36,513 nt of DNA. It comes from Planctomycetaceae bacterium. Lineage in GTDB: Bacteria > Planctomycetota > Planctomycetia > Planctomycetales > Planctomycetaceae. The stretch is from NCBI GenBank assembly GCA_028284485.1, contig JANQRQ010000310.1, positions 1 through 36,513 on the forward strand, written 5' to 3'. The notes beneath the pieces are model-generated. The model worked only from the letters and a program-made list of their open reading frames with translations, was not told where the DNA came from and did not search any database. Positions within the stretch are counted from its first letter, which is position 1. Each line of letters begins with the position of its first letter. Positions 17,366 through 26,605 of this stretch are shown one piece after another. The translations under genes and the position numbers were made by a program.

Positions 17366-17531
17366 GTCGCTATTGCGGGCCGCTGTCCAACAAAACCGAA
17401 ATCTTTGAGGGCCTCGCCGAACCCTGATTAGCACGCGGTAAATCGAATAGACAAGAAGCTCAAAATAGCTAAAATCCCCGACTCAACGAAATCGGAGCTG
17501 TTCGGCAATTCGCATAAAGGGATTTTCGCGC

Positions 17532-18515
17532 ATGAGCCTGCTGACATTTGGTGATTTTGTAGACCTATCGCAGAAAGTCCGGGTCCGCGGCTGGGGTTAT
17601 CTCGCGAGTAAACTGCGTTTGAGTAGTTCGGACCGGGTACGAGCGACATATAACGCGGCCCATTCGTACGCTTCTTACTGGTGGAATGTGAAGTCAGTCC
17701 ACCGTCGATGGAATCGGGCGATCACGGGAAACTCTGAGAAAACTTTCGAGGAATACGTGTGTGAGAACTTTCTCTCACAACGCGAGAGCCGCCGCATTCT
17801 TTCACTCGGCTGTGGAAACGGAAACGAAGAATTACTCTTTGCGTCGATGCCAAGCGTGCAGTCCGTGACCGGAATTGATTTGTGCGAGGGCCCCATTGAG
17901 CAAGCGAAAGCCAACGCCCGGGAACGCGGTATCGAAAACGTCGAATTTCGAGTTGGAGATGTTTGCGCTGCAGACTTTGATCTCGATGAGTCATACGACA
18001 TCATTCTGTTTCAGATGAGTCTTCATCATTTCCATCAATTGGAACGGTTGCTGTTGGAACAAGTACCTCGTTGGCTCAAGCCGGATGGGTATGTCGTCAT
18101 GAACGAATTTGTCGGGCCAACGCGCTGGCAGTGGTCAGACGCACAACTACAGCGGATCAATTCTTTGTTAACAACGTTGCCGCGGCGGTTGCGAATGCGT
18201 TTTGGCCGTTCCACACCGAAACAGCGTGTTTATCGACCTGGAACCCTGAGAATGATCTTGAACGACCCTTCCGAATCGATTCGATCCGGAGAGATCCTGC
18301 AAGTCATGAGAAACGGTTTTAACATCGTCGAGGAAAAACCGTACGGCGGAAATCTATTGGCACTGCTGCTGCAGGACATCGCCCACAACTTTCAAGACGA
18401 TGATGCGGAATCGATGCAACATTTGGAGCGACTGTTCGAAGAAGAAGATCGCTTTGTCGAGCAACAGCAGCATTCCGACTATCTCTTCGGTGTCTATCGC
18501 CCGAAAGCGGCGTGA
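17532..18515 (+). CDS. Class I SAM-dependent methyltransferase
   Basis: The 327-residue product has a Rossmann-type methyltransferase core at about 88-200. Motif I is ILSLGCGNGNEE, the acidic residue after strand 2 is in VTGIDLCEGPIEQAK, motif II is VEFRVGDVCAADFD, and motif post-II is DIILFQMSLHHFHQLE. The N-terminal 85 residues (WGYLASKLRLSSSDRVR) form a helical lid-like region, and the C-terminal 100 residues a variable substrate region. No membrane segment is visible. The acceptor cannot be told from sequence; the HHF motif is like that of small-molecule methyltransferases. The start has AAAGGG upstream, which can pair with a complementary element at 17471-17478. It is the first of three unrelated methyltransferases on this strand, but 413 bases separate it from the next, so co-transcription is not assured. 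Confidence 0.85.
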   Translation: MSLLTFGDFVDLSQKVRVRGWGYLASKLRLSSSDRVRATYNAAHSYASYWWNVKSVHRRWNRAITGNSEKTFEEYVCENFLSQRESRRILSLGCGNGNEELLFASMPSVQSVTGIDLCEGPIEQAKANARERGIENVEFRVGDVCAADFDLDESYDIILFQMSLHHFHQLERLLLEQVPRWLKPDGYVVMNEFVGPTRWQWSDAQLQRINSLLTTLPRRLRMRFGRSTPKQRVYRPGTLRMILNDPSESIRSGEILQVMRNGFNIVEEKPYGGNLLALLLQDIAHNFQDDDAESMQHLERLFEEEDRFVEQQQHSDYLFGVYRPKAA

Positions 18516-18928
18516 GTCGGCTGCGCACAAATCGATTGCGGCCTGGCCATAGCAACCGAGAACTGCTTTGAGATTTCAAGCAAAAGTGTCGTCGGTGAAC
18601 ACATGCTGTAGAAGTATACGGGATGCTGCCGTCACAAATCGCGGTTTTGGGGCATTGATGCGACCGCCCAACAAGCAATGTGACATTATGTCGGCGCGAA
18701 CATTTATTGCCATCGCGTGTCGTGACTATACATCGATTTCGACTGCTCACGACCCGAAGGTGCACGGACAACGTGATCGATTCGCTAAGGCAGGTTGGCG
18801 GGTCGGTCATTGAGTAATTACGCATAGATTTGTGCCCGACTTGTCGGTGTCGCAGGCCACTTTCGAGCTTCCGTTTCTACCGACTTCATGCCACGACTTA
18901 GCAACTTTGGCTTTCTGGAGCCCATTAC
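18516..18928. other. Intergenic gap between two methyltransferase genes
   Basis: This 413-base stretch has no open frame with a recognisable product. An 81-codon plus-strand frame (18568-18813) and a 168-codon minus-strand frame overlap it, but both look like chance frames. I see no clear hairpin terminator or consensus promoter. Confidence 0.4.
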
Positions 18929-19753
18929 GTGCCTAATGATGCGTATTTTCATGGCTACTCGACTGAAGAACAGCAACGGCTAATTCGCCAGGCCGAATAT
19001 TGGAGTACCACTCTCATCCCGCTCGGCCTGTCATACAAAAATGGCGAACGTGTTTTGGAAATCGGCTGCGGCGTCGGTGCGACGCCGGCCGTGCTTGCAA
19101 ATCATTTTCCTGGAATTCAAGCAACGGGGATCGATATCGAACGGCGTCAAATCGCCGCTGCGGAACGCTATCTCGAGTCGCAAGGAATCACCGCGGATCT
19201 CCAGGTTGCTGACGGCTCCTCAATCCCTTTGGAGTCCAGTAGTGTCGACCATGTCTATATGATGTGGTTTGTCGAACATATGACTGATTCCGTTCCGGTC
19301 CTATCCGAGGCGCTGCGTGTACTCCGTCCCGGCGGGACGATCGTCGCAACTGAGACCGACTATGAGATGTTTAAAGTCTCGCCAGAATGTACCGACTGGG
19401 ATTACGTCGATCATGCTCAACACGAATTCTTCGCAAAGTTTGGTAATCCCACCGCGGGTCGCCAGTTGGGCGCCCTTCTTCGCAATACAGGATTTGAGGA
19501 CGTGACAAATGCACCAGTTGGGTTCCATTATTTCCAGGGGGGACCCGGACTTAAAGATCACGTCAACTACGTCGCCGACTTTCTGGAACCAGGCGTCGGG
19601 ACGATGGCTGAACTTGGCTTTGATGAGAGCCGTTTGGGTCGTGGAATTGATTACTTACGCCAACTTCCAGATATTCCCGGCGGGTCGATGACGCAAATCG
19701 TCTTTCGCGCCCACGGTACCAAAGGCGATTCCCATTTACGCGACAAGAAATAG
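18929..19753 (+). CDS. Class I SAM-dependent methyltransferase
   Basis: The 274-residue product, read from a GTG at 18929, has the classical methyltransferase blocks. Motif I is VLEIGCGVGATPAVL (about 42-56), followed by GIDIERRQIAAAERYL, then DLQVADGSSIPLESSSVDHV, then SEALRVLRPGGTIVATE. The RPGG turn and following strand are textbook for the ubiquinone/sterol/small-molecule methyltransferase superfamily. It opens with YFHGYSTEEQQRLIRQAEYW, a start often seen in stand-alone methyltransferases annotated as UbiE-like. Only six bases separate it from the next methyltransferase, so the two are almost certainly translated from one message. The substrate is unknown. Use of a GTG start is supported by family length and by the absence of a closer upstream ATG. 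Confidence 0.87.
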   Translation: MPNDAYFHGYSTEEQQRLIRQAEYWSTTLIPLGLSYKNGERVLEIGCGVGATPAVLANHFPGIQATGIDIERRQIAAAERYLESQGITADLQVADGSSIPLESSSVDHVYMMWFVEHMTDSVPVLSEALRVLRPGGTIVATETDYEMFKVSPECTDWDYVDHAQHEFFAKFGNPTAGRQLGALLRNTGFEDVTNAPVGFHYFQGGPGLKDHVNYVADFLEPGVGTMAELGFDESRLGRGIDYLRQLPDIPGGSMTQIVFRAHGTKGDSHLRDKK

Positions 19754-19759
19754 AGGAAT

Positions 19760-20542
19760 ATGAGCGAATACCTGTTTGAGGGCCAACAGGGTGACCAGGA
19801 GTTTGCTCGACTACAAATGGTCGAAGGGTTGTTTGACCCATTGACGAAACGCCAACTCGAACGGGCCGGACTAAAGCAAGGACAGCAATGCCTCGAATTG
19901 GGCGCTGGAGCCGGTTCGATCATGAAGTGGATGGGAGGAATTGTTGGTGCTGACGGAACAGTGGTTGGGGTCGACAAATCTGTCAATTACCTAACGGGGT
20001 TTACAGATCCCCGCTTTCAGGTCGTCGAGGGAGATTTTCTCGAGTTAGAGTTCCAGCAACAGTTCGACATCGTGCATTGCCGCTACGTGTTGATTCATAA
20101 TCAACGTAGCAAGGAAATTCTGCAGCGCCTGTATGATATTCTGAAACCGGGCGGCATGCTTGTGGCGGAGGAACCCGACTTTCGTTCAGCAAAACTGCTG
20201 AATCTCACCCAGCGTGATGATCGTTGGAGTGTTAACAACGCGATTTGTCGAGCATTCGAAGAGAGAAACCTCAATCCGCAGTTCGGATTAGAGTTGCCCC
20301 AGTCAGTGGCCGAATTGGGACTGTCAATTGTCGATGTTGACGCTCGGCTGCATCTTGCCCGAGGTGGAAGCGAAATGAGTCGGATGATGACCGCATCGCT
20401 GCACGCATTAAGAGCAACATACCTCGAAACTGGCGAAGTCACAGAAAACCAGTTGGATCAGTACATTGCTGAAGCCGACGACCCGCAAAGTTGGGCCGTT
20501 TACTACAGCACAGTTTCTGTCATCGCATCCAAGCCGGCATGA
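19760..20542 (+). CDS. Class I SAM-dependent methyltransferase
   Basis: The 260-residue product begins MSEYLFEG, with GAGGAA placed just before the ATG. Motif I is CLELGAGAGSIMKWM (about 44-58), followed by the acidic residue in VVGVDKSVNYL, then FQVVEGDFLELEF, DIVHCRYVLIHNQ and LKPGGMLVAEEPDF. The C-terminal half (VAELGLSIVDVDARLHLARG) is a variable substrate domain. It is not a close copy of the preceding methyltransferase, although both are small-molecule types. The ABM-domain gene follows 67 bases later on the same strand. The trio of methyltransferases plus monooxygenase suggests tailoring of a small molecule, but no scaffold enzyme (polyketide synthase, terpene cyclase, NRPS) lies in the window. 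Confidence 0.87.
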   Translation: MSEYLFEGQQGDQEFARLQMVEGLFDPLTKRQLERAGLKQGQQCLELGAGAGSIMKWMGGIVGADGTVVGVDKSVNYLTGFTDPRFQVVEGDFLELEFQQQFDIVHCRYVLIHNQRSKEILQRLYDILKPGGMLVAEEPDFRSAKLLNLTQRDDRWSVNNAICRAFEERNLNPQFGLELPQSVAELGLSIVDVDARLHLARGGSEMSRMMTASLHALRATYLETGEVTENQLDQYIAEADDPQSWAVYYSTVSVIASKPA

Positions 20543-20609
20543 TTCCTGGTACCAGCTTAGGGGGATGACAATTCTTATAAGCCAGCCATCTTTCTAGGAA
20601 TGATCCATT

Positions 20610-20999
20610 GTGATCGAGTCAAGACCATCGATCGACGTTTCTACAACGGCAATCTCTTGGCATGTTGTGTTGCAAATCCGACCGGACAGGCTAGACGATT
20701 TCCGCAAACTGACACGCGAAATGGTCGAGTCGACTCGTAATGAGCCCGGCGCGATCTGCTTTGAACGATTTATTGATGACGACCGCACGACCGTCCATAT
20801 CTACGAACGGTATCGAAACTCACAGGCTGCGATTGCGCACCTCCAGGAGTTTGGCCGACGCTTCAGCGAACGATTCTCGGATCTCGTCGAGCGCGAACAG
20901 TTCACAGTATTTGGTTCTCCGAGCCACGAACTGAAGGAATTACTCGACGCATATAAGCCGACGTATGCCGATTGGCTCGATGGATTCTCCTTGGCGTGA
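20610..20999 (+). CDS. ABM-domain (antibiotic biosynthesis monooxygenase-like) protein
   Basis: The 129-residue product has the ferredoxin-like dimeric alpha-beta barrel fold of the ABM family at about 15-110. Typical blocks are SWHVVLQIRPDRLDDFRKLT, MVESTRNEPGAICFERF, and TTVHIYERYRNSQAAIAHL. The family includes cofactor-free monooxygenases, haem-degrading enzymes and aldehyde-handling proteins such as LsrG. No residue set here settles which applies. I read it from the GTG at 20610, with AGGA nine to ten bases upstream (CTAGGAATG); an overlapping ATG at 20600 is in another frame. It is probably the last gene of the methyltransferase run. A weak hairpin (21033-21052, GAGTTT with AAACTC around an 8-base loop) lies in the short convergent gap that follows. 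Confidence 0.83.
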   Translation: MIESRPSIDVSTTAISWHVVLQIRPDRLDDFRKLTREMVESTRNEPGAICFERFIDDDRTTVHIYERYRNSQAAIAHLQEFGRRFSERFSDLVEREQFTVFGSPSHELKELLDAYKPTYADWLDGFSLA

Positions 21000-21100
21000 T
21001 GTGGGGCTGAAGATCTGTCTTGTAGTAATGTAGAGTTTCTACGCGAAAACTCATCCGTCGCCATCAGACCGGGCCTAGCCGGCCACCACTCGCCCAATAA

Positions 21101-21397
21101 CTATCCGCCAGCCACCGCTCCAACAATAACGAATGGCTCGTGGCCTGCAATGACGGCTTCGGGTAAAAGTGCGTCCGGTGACTCGTGCGAAAGGTCTTGC
21201 TCACAAGCAAAGAAACGGAGATACGGTCGACGGTTTTGAGTCTGATGGTCTCGCATTGTCCCCCGCAGCATGGGATAACGCTCTTCCAAAGCGTCCAATA
21301 CTGATCGTTGAGTCGCCGGACCTGCGATTTCGACTTTCACCTCGGAACCGACGTCGGCCATCCGGCGCAGATGGTAGGGAAGCGCCACTCGAATCAT
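21101..21397 (-). CDS. MoaD/ThiS-like ubiquitin-fold protein ending in Gly-Gly
   Basis: The 98-residue product begins [20 protein letters not shown] and continues with the beta-grasp pattern ([28 protein letters not shown]). It ends VIVGAVAGG. The terminal Gly-Gly is the hallmark of MoaD, ThiS and other sulfur carriers, which are activated by E1-like adenylation and thiocarboxylated. A longer frame from 21529 exists, but the internal ATG at 21397 overlaps the stop of the beta-propeller gene by four bases (ATGA), which explains the coupling and fits family length. No MoeB/ThiF-type E1 and no molybdopterin or thiamine gene is nearby, so a role in those cofactors is not supported. A partner function with the propeller protein is likely from the coupling. 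I could not assign a substrate. Confidence 0.85.
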   Translation of the reverse strand: MIRVALPYHLRRMADVGSEVKVEIAGPATQRSVLDALEERYPMLRGTMRDHQTQNRRPYLRFFACEQDLSHESPDALLPEAVIAGHEPFVIVGAVAGG

Positions 21398-22509
21398 GAC
21401 ACCAACTGTACTTCCACAGAGAGCACGGCTGGCAGATCCCTGACGATAGGAGTCCAATGATCGCCGGCATCGGCCGATGCATAGACCTGACCACCCGTCG
21501 TTCCAAAATAGACACCGCACGGATCGCAAGAGTCGACTGCCATCGCGTCACGCAAAACGTTGACGTAACAGTCTGCTTGCGGCAGGCCATCAGTCAACGC
21601 CTCCCAATCATTGCCGCCCGTTCGGCTGCGATAGACGCGTAACTTACCTTCGGGTGGATAATGCTCGGAGTCGCTTTTGATCGGGACGACATAAATCGTC
21701 TCCGGTTCATGGGTATGCACGGCAATGGGAAACCCAAAATCGCTGGGCAGATTCCCGCTGACTTCACGCCAGGAATCACCAGCGTCATCGCTGCGCATGA
21801 TGTCCCAATGTTTCTGCATGAACAAAACATTCGGATGCGCGGGATGCATGGCGATTCGATGGACACAATGCCCGACCTCGGCCGTCGGATCGGGGATGAA
21901 CTCCGACCGTAATCCTTGGTTGATGGGCTTCCAAGACTCTCCACCATCGTCGGTCCGAAATGCGCCGGCTGCCGAAATCGCGATAAAAATCCGCTTGTCG
22001 TCTTTCGGATCGAGGATAATCGTATGCAGGCATAACCCGCCGGCGCCTGGTTGCCATTGAGACCCCGTCCCATGGTGTCGCAACCCGGAAATTTCCGACC
22101 AAGTCTTACCACCGTCCGTCGAACGAAATAGAGCTGCGTCTTCAACTCCTGCATAAACGGTATCTGGATCGCTCAGCGAAGGCTCCAAATGCCAAACTCG
22201 CTTGAATTCCCACGGATGCGGTGTCCCGTCGTACCACTGATGAGTACCAACGTCGCCTTCATATGCGAATTCGTTTCCAACCGTTTCCCATGTTTTCCCG
22301 CCGTCATCAGATCGCTGTATTTGCTGACCGAACCAATCGCTGCATTGCGACAGATAAACTCGATCCGGGTCGGCAGGGGAACTCTTAATGTGAAAGATCT
22401 CCAGACCGCCAAACTGCGGCCCCTGGACATCCCATTTTTCGCGATTTTCGTCAGAGGTGAGAACGAATGCCCCTTTACGCGTTCCTACAAAGACTCGTAC
22501 CGCGCTCAT
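21394..22509 (-). CDS. Asp-box (BNR) beta-propeller protein
   Basis: The 371-residue product has at least five Asp-box repeats of the type S/T-x-D-x-G-x-x-W: at about 67-74 (SDDGGKTW), 130-137 (STDGGKTW), 186-193 (TDDGGESW), 240-247 (SDDAGDSW) and near 348-355 (SADAGDHW). These mark a sialidase-like or VPS10-like beta-propeller. Most blades also show the DPD/PAHP turn followed by a VYxG strand ([21 protein letters not shown]). There is no signal peptide, so it is probably cytoplasmic, unlike true sialidases, and the Arg triad and Tyr/Glu of sialidases are not evident. It is often annotated as glycosyl hydrolase or exo-alpha-sialidase, which I consider unproven. Its last four bases overlap the start of the MoaD-like gene. 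The start at 22509 has AGGA-rich sequence upstream. Confidence 0.83.
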   Translation of the reverse strand: MSAVRVFVGTRKGAFVLTSDENREKWDVQGPQFGGLEIFHIKSSPADPDRVYLSQCSDWFGQQIQRSDDGGKTWETVGNEFAYEGDVGTHQWYDGTPHPWEFKRVWHLEPSLSDPDTVYAGVEDAALFRSTDGGKTWSEISGLRHHGTGSQWQPGAGGLCLHTIILDPKDDKRIFIAISAAGAFRTDDGGESWKPINQGLRSEFIPDPTAEVGHCVHRIAMHPAHPNVLFMQKHWDIMRSDDAGDSWREVSGNLPSDFGFPIAVHTHEPETIYVVPIKSDSEHYPPEGKLRVYRSRTGGNDWEALTDGLPQADCYVNVLRDAMAVDSCDPCGVYFGTTGGQVYASADAGDHWTPIVRDLPAVLSVEVQLVS

Positions 22510-22830
22510 GTCCTTCTCCTATTTCATGCAGCGGCTCATGAACGACGTTCGTCCGCATGGTTGCCGTTTGTTGCGAAAGGAATGCTGCAGAATGACGCCC
22601 AGGTCATCATACTCATTCATCGACCGTTTCCCCAAATACAAACGTTCGATGAGATTGTGAATTTTCGGTATGCTCTTTGTTTCGATCGCAACAGTCGCCA
22701 ACTACGAGAAGGCAACCCGTGCTGGATCCAAGAGGGCGGCGATCGAATTGGCTACAAAGCCGTACTCCAATGTAGAGATCCCGGACCCGGCCTCTTCCCT
22801 TGAAGATGCCAGCTTGCACACAGGTCACCT
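22510..22830. other. Divergent gap between the propeller and PLP-enzyme genes
   Basis: No real gene is visible in these 321 bases; plus-strand frames here have no domain and run on into the next gene out of frame. On the minus strand a weak promoter-like pair exists: TTCACA (complement of 22656-22661) and TATTTG (complement of 22633-22638) with a 17-base spacer. The -10 matches only three of six bases. Confidence 0.3.
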
Positions 22831-23868
22831 ATGCCAAATTCTATCGCTCAGGCTCTTTCCCAGTATTCGCGCGAAACATTGACACGCACACCAACCCCAC
22901 TCGACTTTCTGAGTCACTTGAGTGCTCAATTGGGCCCCAATCTTTATCTAAAACGAGATGATCTAACCGATCTGGCTCTCGGCGGAGACAAACCACGCAA
23001 ACTGGAATACGAACTCGCCGAGGCTCGTGCTCAGGGAGCCACGATATTAGTCACATGCGGCAGCGCACAAAGCAATCACGCTCGCTTGACCACTGCGGCT
23101 GCCCGCCAACTGGGTCTGGAATGTGCCGTCGTGCTGAGCCGCGATCAGTACTTAGCGTTTCAAGGGAACTTGCTGACTGTCTATGTGATGGGCGCCCAGG
23201 TGCACGTGATTGATACCGAGGATCATTGGGATCTCGAGAGACATGCCAAGAAAATCTGTGAGAATTTGAAGCAAGACGGGCACAATCCTTATTACATACC
23301 GGTAAGCGGAACGACTCCGCGTAGTTGTCTAGGGTATGTGCGTGCAGGTTTAGAGCTAGCCGGCCAAATCGTCGAACAAGGCCTCGAATTGGACGCCGTT
23401 TATACACCATTCGGAACGGGAGGCATTTTTACTGCGACATTGTTGGCGTTACGTGAGCGCGACATACATTGTCCGGTCATCGGAATCAGCGTGAATCGGG
23501 AACTGGCCCGATGCCGCGAGCATCTGGATCGTTGGTGGGATGCGCTGTGTGACTTACTGCAGCGCAATCCGTCTCGCTCCCGCGGGTCATTTGAAATCTA
23601 CGACGAATTCATTGGCCGCGAATACGGTGATCCAACTGAAGCTAGTTTGGACGCAATCTTGCTGATGGCACAAACTGAGGGAGTGCTGCTCGACCCGGTG
23701 TATTCCGGAAAAACGTGCTCAGGCCTTCTCGCACATTGCACCGAAGGCCGCTGGGGACCAGGACATCGAATCTTGATGATCCATTCCGGTGGAGTGCCCG
23801 CATTGTTCGCCTACCATAACGAAATCAAAGCACACCTGGTTGAACGCGGGATGCACATTTTCGAGTGA
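22831..23868 (+). CDS. PLP-dependent D-cysteine desulfhydrase / ACC deaminase family enzyme
   Basis: The 345-residue product belongs to the tryptophan-synthase-beta superfamily of PLP enzymes. The internal aldimine Lys is most likely K54 in GGDKPRKLEY (family GGNKTRKLEY). SNHARLTTAAARQLG at 81-95 holds the substrate-carboxylate and stacking residues. A PLP-phosphate loop follows in FGTGGIFTA, and IHSGGVPALFAY closes the domain. Members either deaminate D-cysteine to pyruvate, H2S and ammonia, or open the cyclopropane ring of ACC; the sequence alone does not separate these. Asp replaces the usual Asn before the Lys, a difference worth noting. The gene starts near an AGG at a suitable distance from the ATG at 22831. 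It is divergent from the propeller/MoaD-like pair. A supply of sulfide to the latter is only a guess. Confidence 0.88.
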   Translation: MPNSIAQALSQYSRETLTRTPTPLDFLSHLSAQLGPNLYLKRDDLTDLALGGDKPRKLEYELAEARAQGATILVTCGSAQSNHARLTTAAARQLGLECAVVLSRDQYLAFQGNLLTVYVMGAQVHVIDTEDHWDLERHAKKICENLKQDGHNPYYIPVSGTTPRSCLGYVRAGLELAGQIVEQGLELDAVYTPFGTGGIFTATLLALRERDIHCPVIGISVNRELARCREHLDRWWDALCDLLQRNPSRSRGSFEIYDEFIGREYGDPTEASLDAILLMAQTEGVLLDPVYSGKTCSGLLAHCTEGRWGPGHRILMIHSGGVPALFAYHNEIKAHLVERGMHIFE

Positions 23869-23907
23869 TCGTGATCCAGGCGGCCTCCCTCACGGCTTCA
23901 TCATTCA

Positions 23908-25086
23908 CTATTGCCCGTCTTTATGATGCTGTTCGTAGTGCTGCCTCAAGAGATCCTTGCCGTAATCGTTTCCGTTGGGAGTGCGAATGACGGCATGAAT
24001 ATGATCGCGCGAGGGCTCACGTGACCGAAACGGAGCGACACGACGCTCATGATCAAATTCGATCAGCAGCACGGGACTGTGAATGCGATAGTAAAACACA
24101 CTTTCTTCAGACGTGCCGCCGACCCATGCGAAATAGGTCCGGTCGAGATGCTGTTTGACTTCGCTCATCTTGACCTTTGCATGACCGTCATCCATGTTCC
24201 CGACGTATTCCTCAATGACGTTGAGCAATAATGACTGCTGCTCAGAGTTCATTTTCGCGGCGGGCAACCCAGCATACTCAAGATCGATGTTATCCCGATA
24301 GGCCTGCGCTAACGCGTTGTTTCCCTCTTTGACTCGCGTCAGGATGGCCACACTCTGCTGTTCGCTTGTGAGTGCTTGAATTAGCTCCAAACCCTTGTCC
24401 TGTTCATCCTGCATGACGATCGTGCCTTTGAAGCGGCCACTCGTTGCATGCACGGGTTCGCTACCGACGAACACAGGCGACATGACGACTTGGTCACCAA
24501 GAACGAAGTAATTGATGATCAAGTGATGTCCGTCGATCTGCCAGCCCCACGGCTGAGTTGTCGACGGTTCCCCCATGATCGTGATCCAATACAACCACTC
24601 GCCATACTCTTCGAAGTTGTTGGCCAATTCCGCCAATGTTCCGTTGAGCTTCATGATATCTTGCGACTTCTTCAGCCCTTTGGCGCTCAAACTGGCACTC
24701 ATGAGAGCAAAGGCGAGTTTACGCTGACTCTCGTCCATCTCGTCAAAGCCGACCCCCTGGCGCTTGTAGAAATGTCGATTGTCCCATTTCCGCCATTCTA
24801 AGTCGTCAACGGGATACTCGGTCCGTTGTCGTTGCTCCTCGCTCAATCCGGCCAGAAAGGCTGTCGCCGCTTCGACAACCGGCTTGGTACTGACTCCAGT
24901 CGATTCGATTTTGAACAAACCTGGTTCGATTCGGCCACCGGACGTAATGCCACGAAACGCCTCGGCCAGCGAGGCTTCACCGCCACCACGCGGCCCGCGC
25001 CCACGTTGCTGAGAGTAGGCAGCGATGCCGGCGAGAATCGTCAGAGTACCGAAGACAGCAATTAATCGTTTGTTGGTGCGTGACAT
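23908..25086 (-). CDS. Exported DUF3500 protein
   Basis: The 392-residue product has an N-terminal hydrophobic segment ([25 protein letters not shown]) serving as a signal peptide or anchor, then a Gly/Arg-rich stretch ([11 protein letters not shown]). The rest matches DUF3500: [59 protein letters not shown], then [20 protein letters not shown], and the Cys-free C-terminal block [20 protein letters not shown]. The conserved WGWQxDGHHL and [11 protein letters not shown] segments are rich in His/Asp/Glu and could bind a metal; the family has no assigned activity that I can state with confidence. AAGGAAA lies before the ATG at 25086. The arylsulfotransferase-like gene precedes it on the same strand with 211 bases between, so the two may or may not be one transcript. 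Confidence 0.87.
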   Translation of the reverse strand: MSRTNKRLIAVFGTLTILAGIAAYSQQRGRGPRGGGEASLAEAFRGITSGGRIEPGLFKIESTGVSTKPVVEAATAFLAGLSEEQRQRTEYPVDDLEWRKWDNRHFYKRQGVGFDEMDESQRKLAFALMSASLSAKGLKKSQDIMKLNGTLAELANNFEEYGEWLYWITIMGEPSTTQPWGWQIDGHHLIINYFVLGDQVVMSPVFVGSEPVHATSGRFKGTIVMQDEQDKGLELIQALTSEQQSVAILTRVKEGNNALAQAYRDNIDLEYAGLPAAKMNSEQQSLLLNVIEEYVGNMDDGHAKVKMSEVKQHLDRTYFAWVGGTSEESVFYYRIHSPVLLIEFDHERRVAPFRSREPSRDHIHAVIRTPNGNDYGKDLLRQHYEQHHKDGQ

Positions 25087-25297
25087 GGGATTTCCTTGCC
25101 CATTGAAGAAGGATGACTAGCGATATAGATTTGTCGAGACTTCGCTCTCTCTAAGCGTTTCGTTGCCGTGCTACAGCATACCCTTGGGAATGCGGTGCAA
25201 GCAAAGGATTTCGCCAAGTCAGACGGCGAACGGTTTTGGGCCACAAATAGCAAGTTCACTCAGTCGGTATGGCACCCCCGTTTCAATGGAATTCGGA

Positions 25298-26605
25298 TTA
25301 GAACTTTCCTCGAAATGTGGGGGAATCAGCTGGGTATGTAGGCGCTCGAAACAGACCGCCTCCGCCACGTCTCGTCGGTGAAATCTCTGATAACTCGAAC
25401 TCCCAGATTCGTTTTCCCTCGGGAGTCACTTCGAATACCCAACCCTGCTCGCCGGAACATACGAGCGTGTTACCATTTGGCAGTCGTTGTGCGCCGGAAA
25501 TCCGGTTGGATGCAAAGTTTTCTTTGTCGCTGTAACTCCAAACGACTGTCTTGGGACCGAAGGCGTCAGCATCGGAGCCTTCGTAAGTTCCGTCCGAGTT
25601 TAACGGCGGAGCAAACTCATCGGCCGACGAAAAGTTTCGCTCGGTTTGTTGATTTCCGTTGTTGAAAAGTGTGAAATTTCCCTCCCCGGGGAGTCCTGGC
25701 TCGATCCAGCGGACGTCATGTTGTGCAAAGAACAGCCGATCCGCTGGAGTCCCGCGACCGTAGGCCCCGGGATTTCCCCATCGATAGAGCAAATCTCCGC
25801 CCCGGCCATATTTGCCGCCAGAATGCCCGGCTGCCTCTTGAGTCGTTGTGGAGTGGTCGATGACCCACATCTCATCGAACCAACGAGCGCTCAATGCGAT
25901 CTGATCGAGTTCGGGGTTGTAGTCGATGGAATTCATGTGAATCCAGTCAGAGCCCCCCCGCCGAATGCCGTAGTTCAGGTTCACCAGTTCGGGATGATCG
26001 GCGACCTTGCCAAAATTGGCTTTGGTGTCGTCGAAGTCCTGAATCAAGTGATCCCACAAATGCCACTCCCAGACAATATCGGCCTCGTTTTTTCCCTGCG
26101 GTTTGAGTTCCAGGATTCTCTCGGGCCACAAAGCATCTTGCGACATCGTTTCGGGATTGCGCCCAGCCGCGATTGCATCGGCACGGCTGCGATACTCCCA
26201 GGCAATGACCAGCACATGACCATTGGGCATCGGCTCCACATCGTGATGGGAAAGATGTTCATCGTTCGAAAGCGAATATTCCCATTGAACGGTTCCGTCC
26301 CATGCGATTTTCTTGAGGTAACCGCCGGCCCCGCCACGTGCCTGGAACACGGGATTCTCAACCTTGCCAGTACGCAGCAGACTGCCATCATCCAACAAAT
26401 AGGTAGCGTTGCCGGCCCCACCCCCACAGGGCCAAGTGTGGACAACCTGCTTTTCTGCGTTGATCAGGTAAGCCGTGTCGCTGCCAATTGGTGCAATCAG
26501 CACGAATCGATCGGTCAATCCGGAATCTTGCGCAATGGAATCAGTGCCACCAGAAAGGCCCGCGATGAGGAATGCTACGATACAACTTCGGATGTGATGT
26601 TTCAT
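25298..26605 (-). CDS. Exported arylsulfotransferase-like (ASST) propeller protein
   Basis: Read from the ATG at 26605 the product is 435 residues with a signal peptide (MKHHIRSCIVAFLIAGLSGG). A beta-propeller follows, with blades marked by DGTVQWEYS, HHDVEPMPNGHVLVIAWEY, DIVWEWHLWDHLIQDFD, and NTLVCSGEQGWVFEVTPEGK. The HHD..PNGN pattern and the block WIHMNSIDYNPELDQIALSA are characteristic of ASST/arylsulfate sulfotransferase-like proteins. Conserved His appear in LSHHDVEP, WIHMNSID and FAQHDVRW, as for the catalytic His set of that family. Some proteins with this fold have no demonstrated sulfotransferase activity, so the function is provisional. A frame from 26695 adds 30 residues ahead of the signal peptide, which I reject. 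Its C-terminal end is Gly/Arg rich. It is followed by the DUF3500 gene. Confidence 0.82.
   Translation of the reverse strand: MKHHIRSCIVAFLIAGLSGGTDSIAQDSGLTDRFVLIAPIGSDTAYLINAEKQVVHTWPCGGGAGNATYLLDDGSLLRTGKVENPVFQARGGAGGYLKKIAWDGTVQWEYSLSNDEHLSHHDVEPMPNGHVLVIAWEYRSRADAIAAGRNPETMSQDALWPERILELKPQGKNEADIVWEWHLWDHLIQDFDDTKANFGKVADHPELVNLNYGIRRGGSDWIHMNSIDYNPELDQIALSARWFDEMWVIDHSTTTQEAAGHSGGKYGRGGDLLYRWGNPGAYGRGTPADRLFFAQHDVRWIEPGLPGEGNFTLFNNGNQQTERNFSSADEFAPPLNSDGTYEGSDADAFGPKTVVWSYSDKENFASNRISGAQRLPNGNTLVCSGEQGWVFEVTPEGKRIWEFELSEISPTRRGGGGLFRAPTYPADSPTFRGKF

Noticed and set aside
21398..21529. N-terminal extension of the MoaD-like protein
   Set aside because: It is wholly inside the propeller gene in another frame, and the beta-grasp fold starts at the internal ATG at 21397.
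22189..22803. Plus-strand open frame of 204 codons
   Set aside because: It lies mostly opposite the Asp-box propeller gene and has no recognisable domain in its non-overlapping part.
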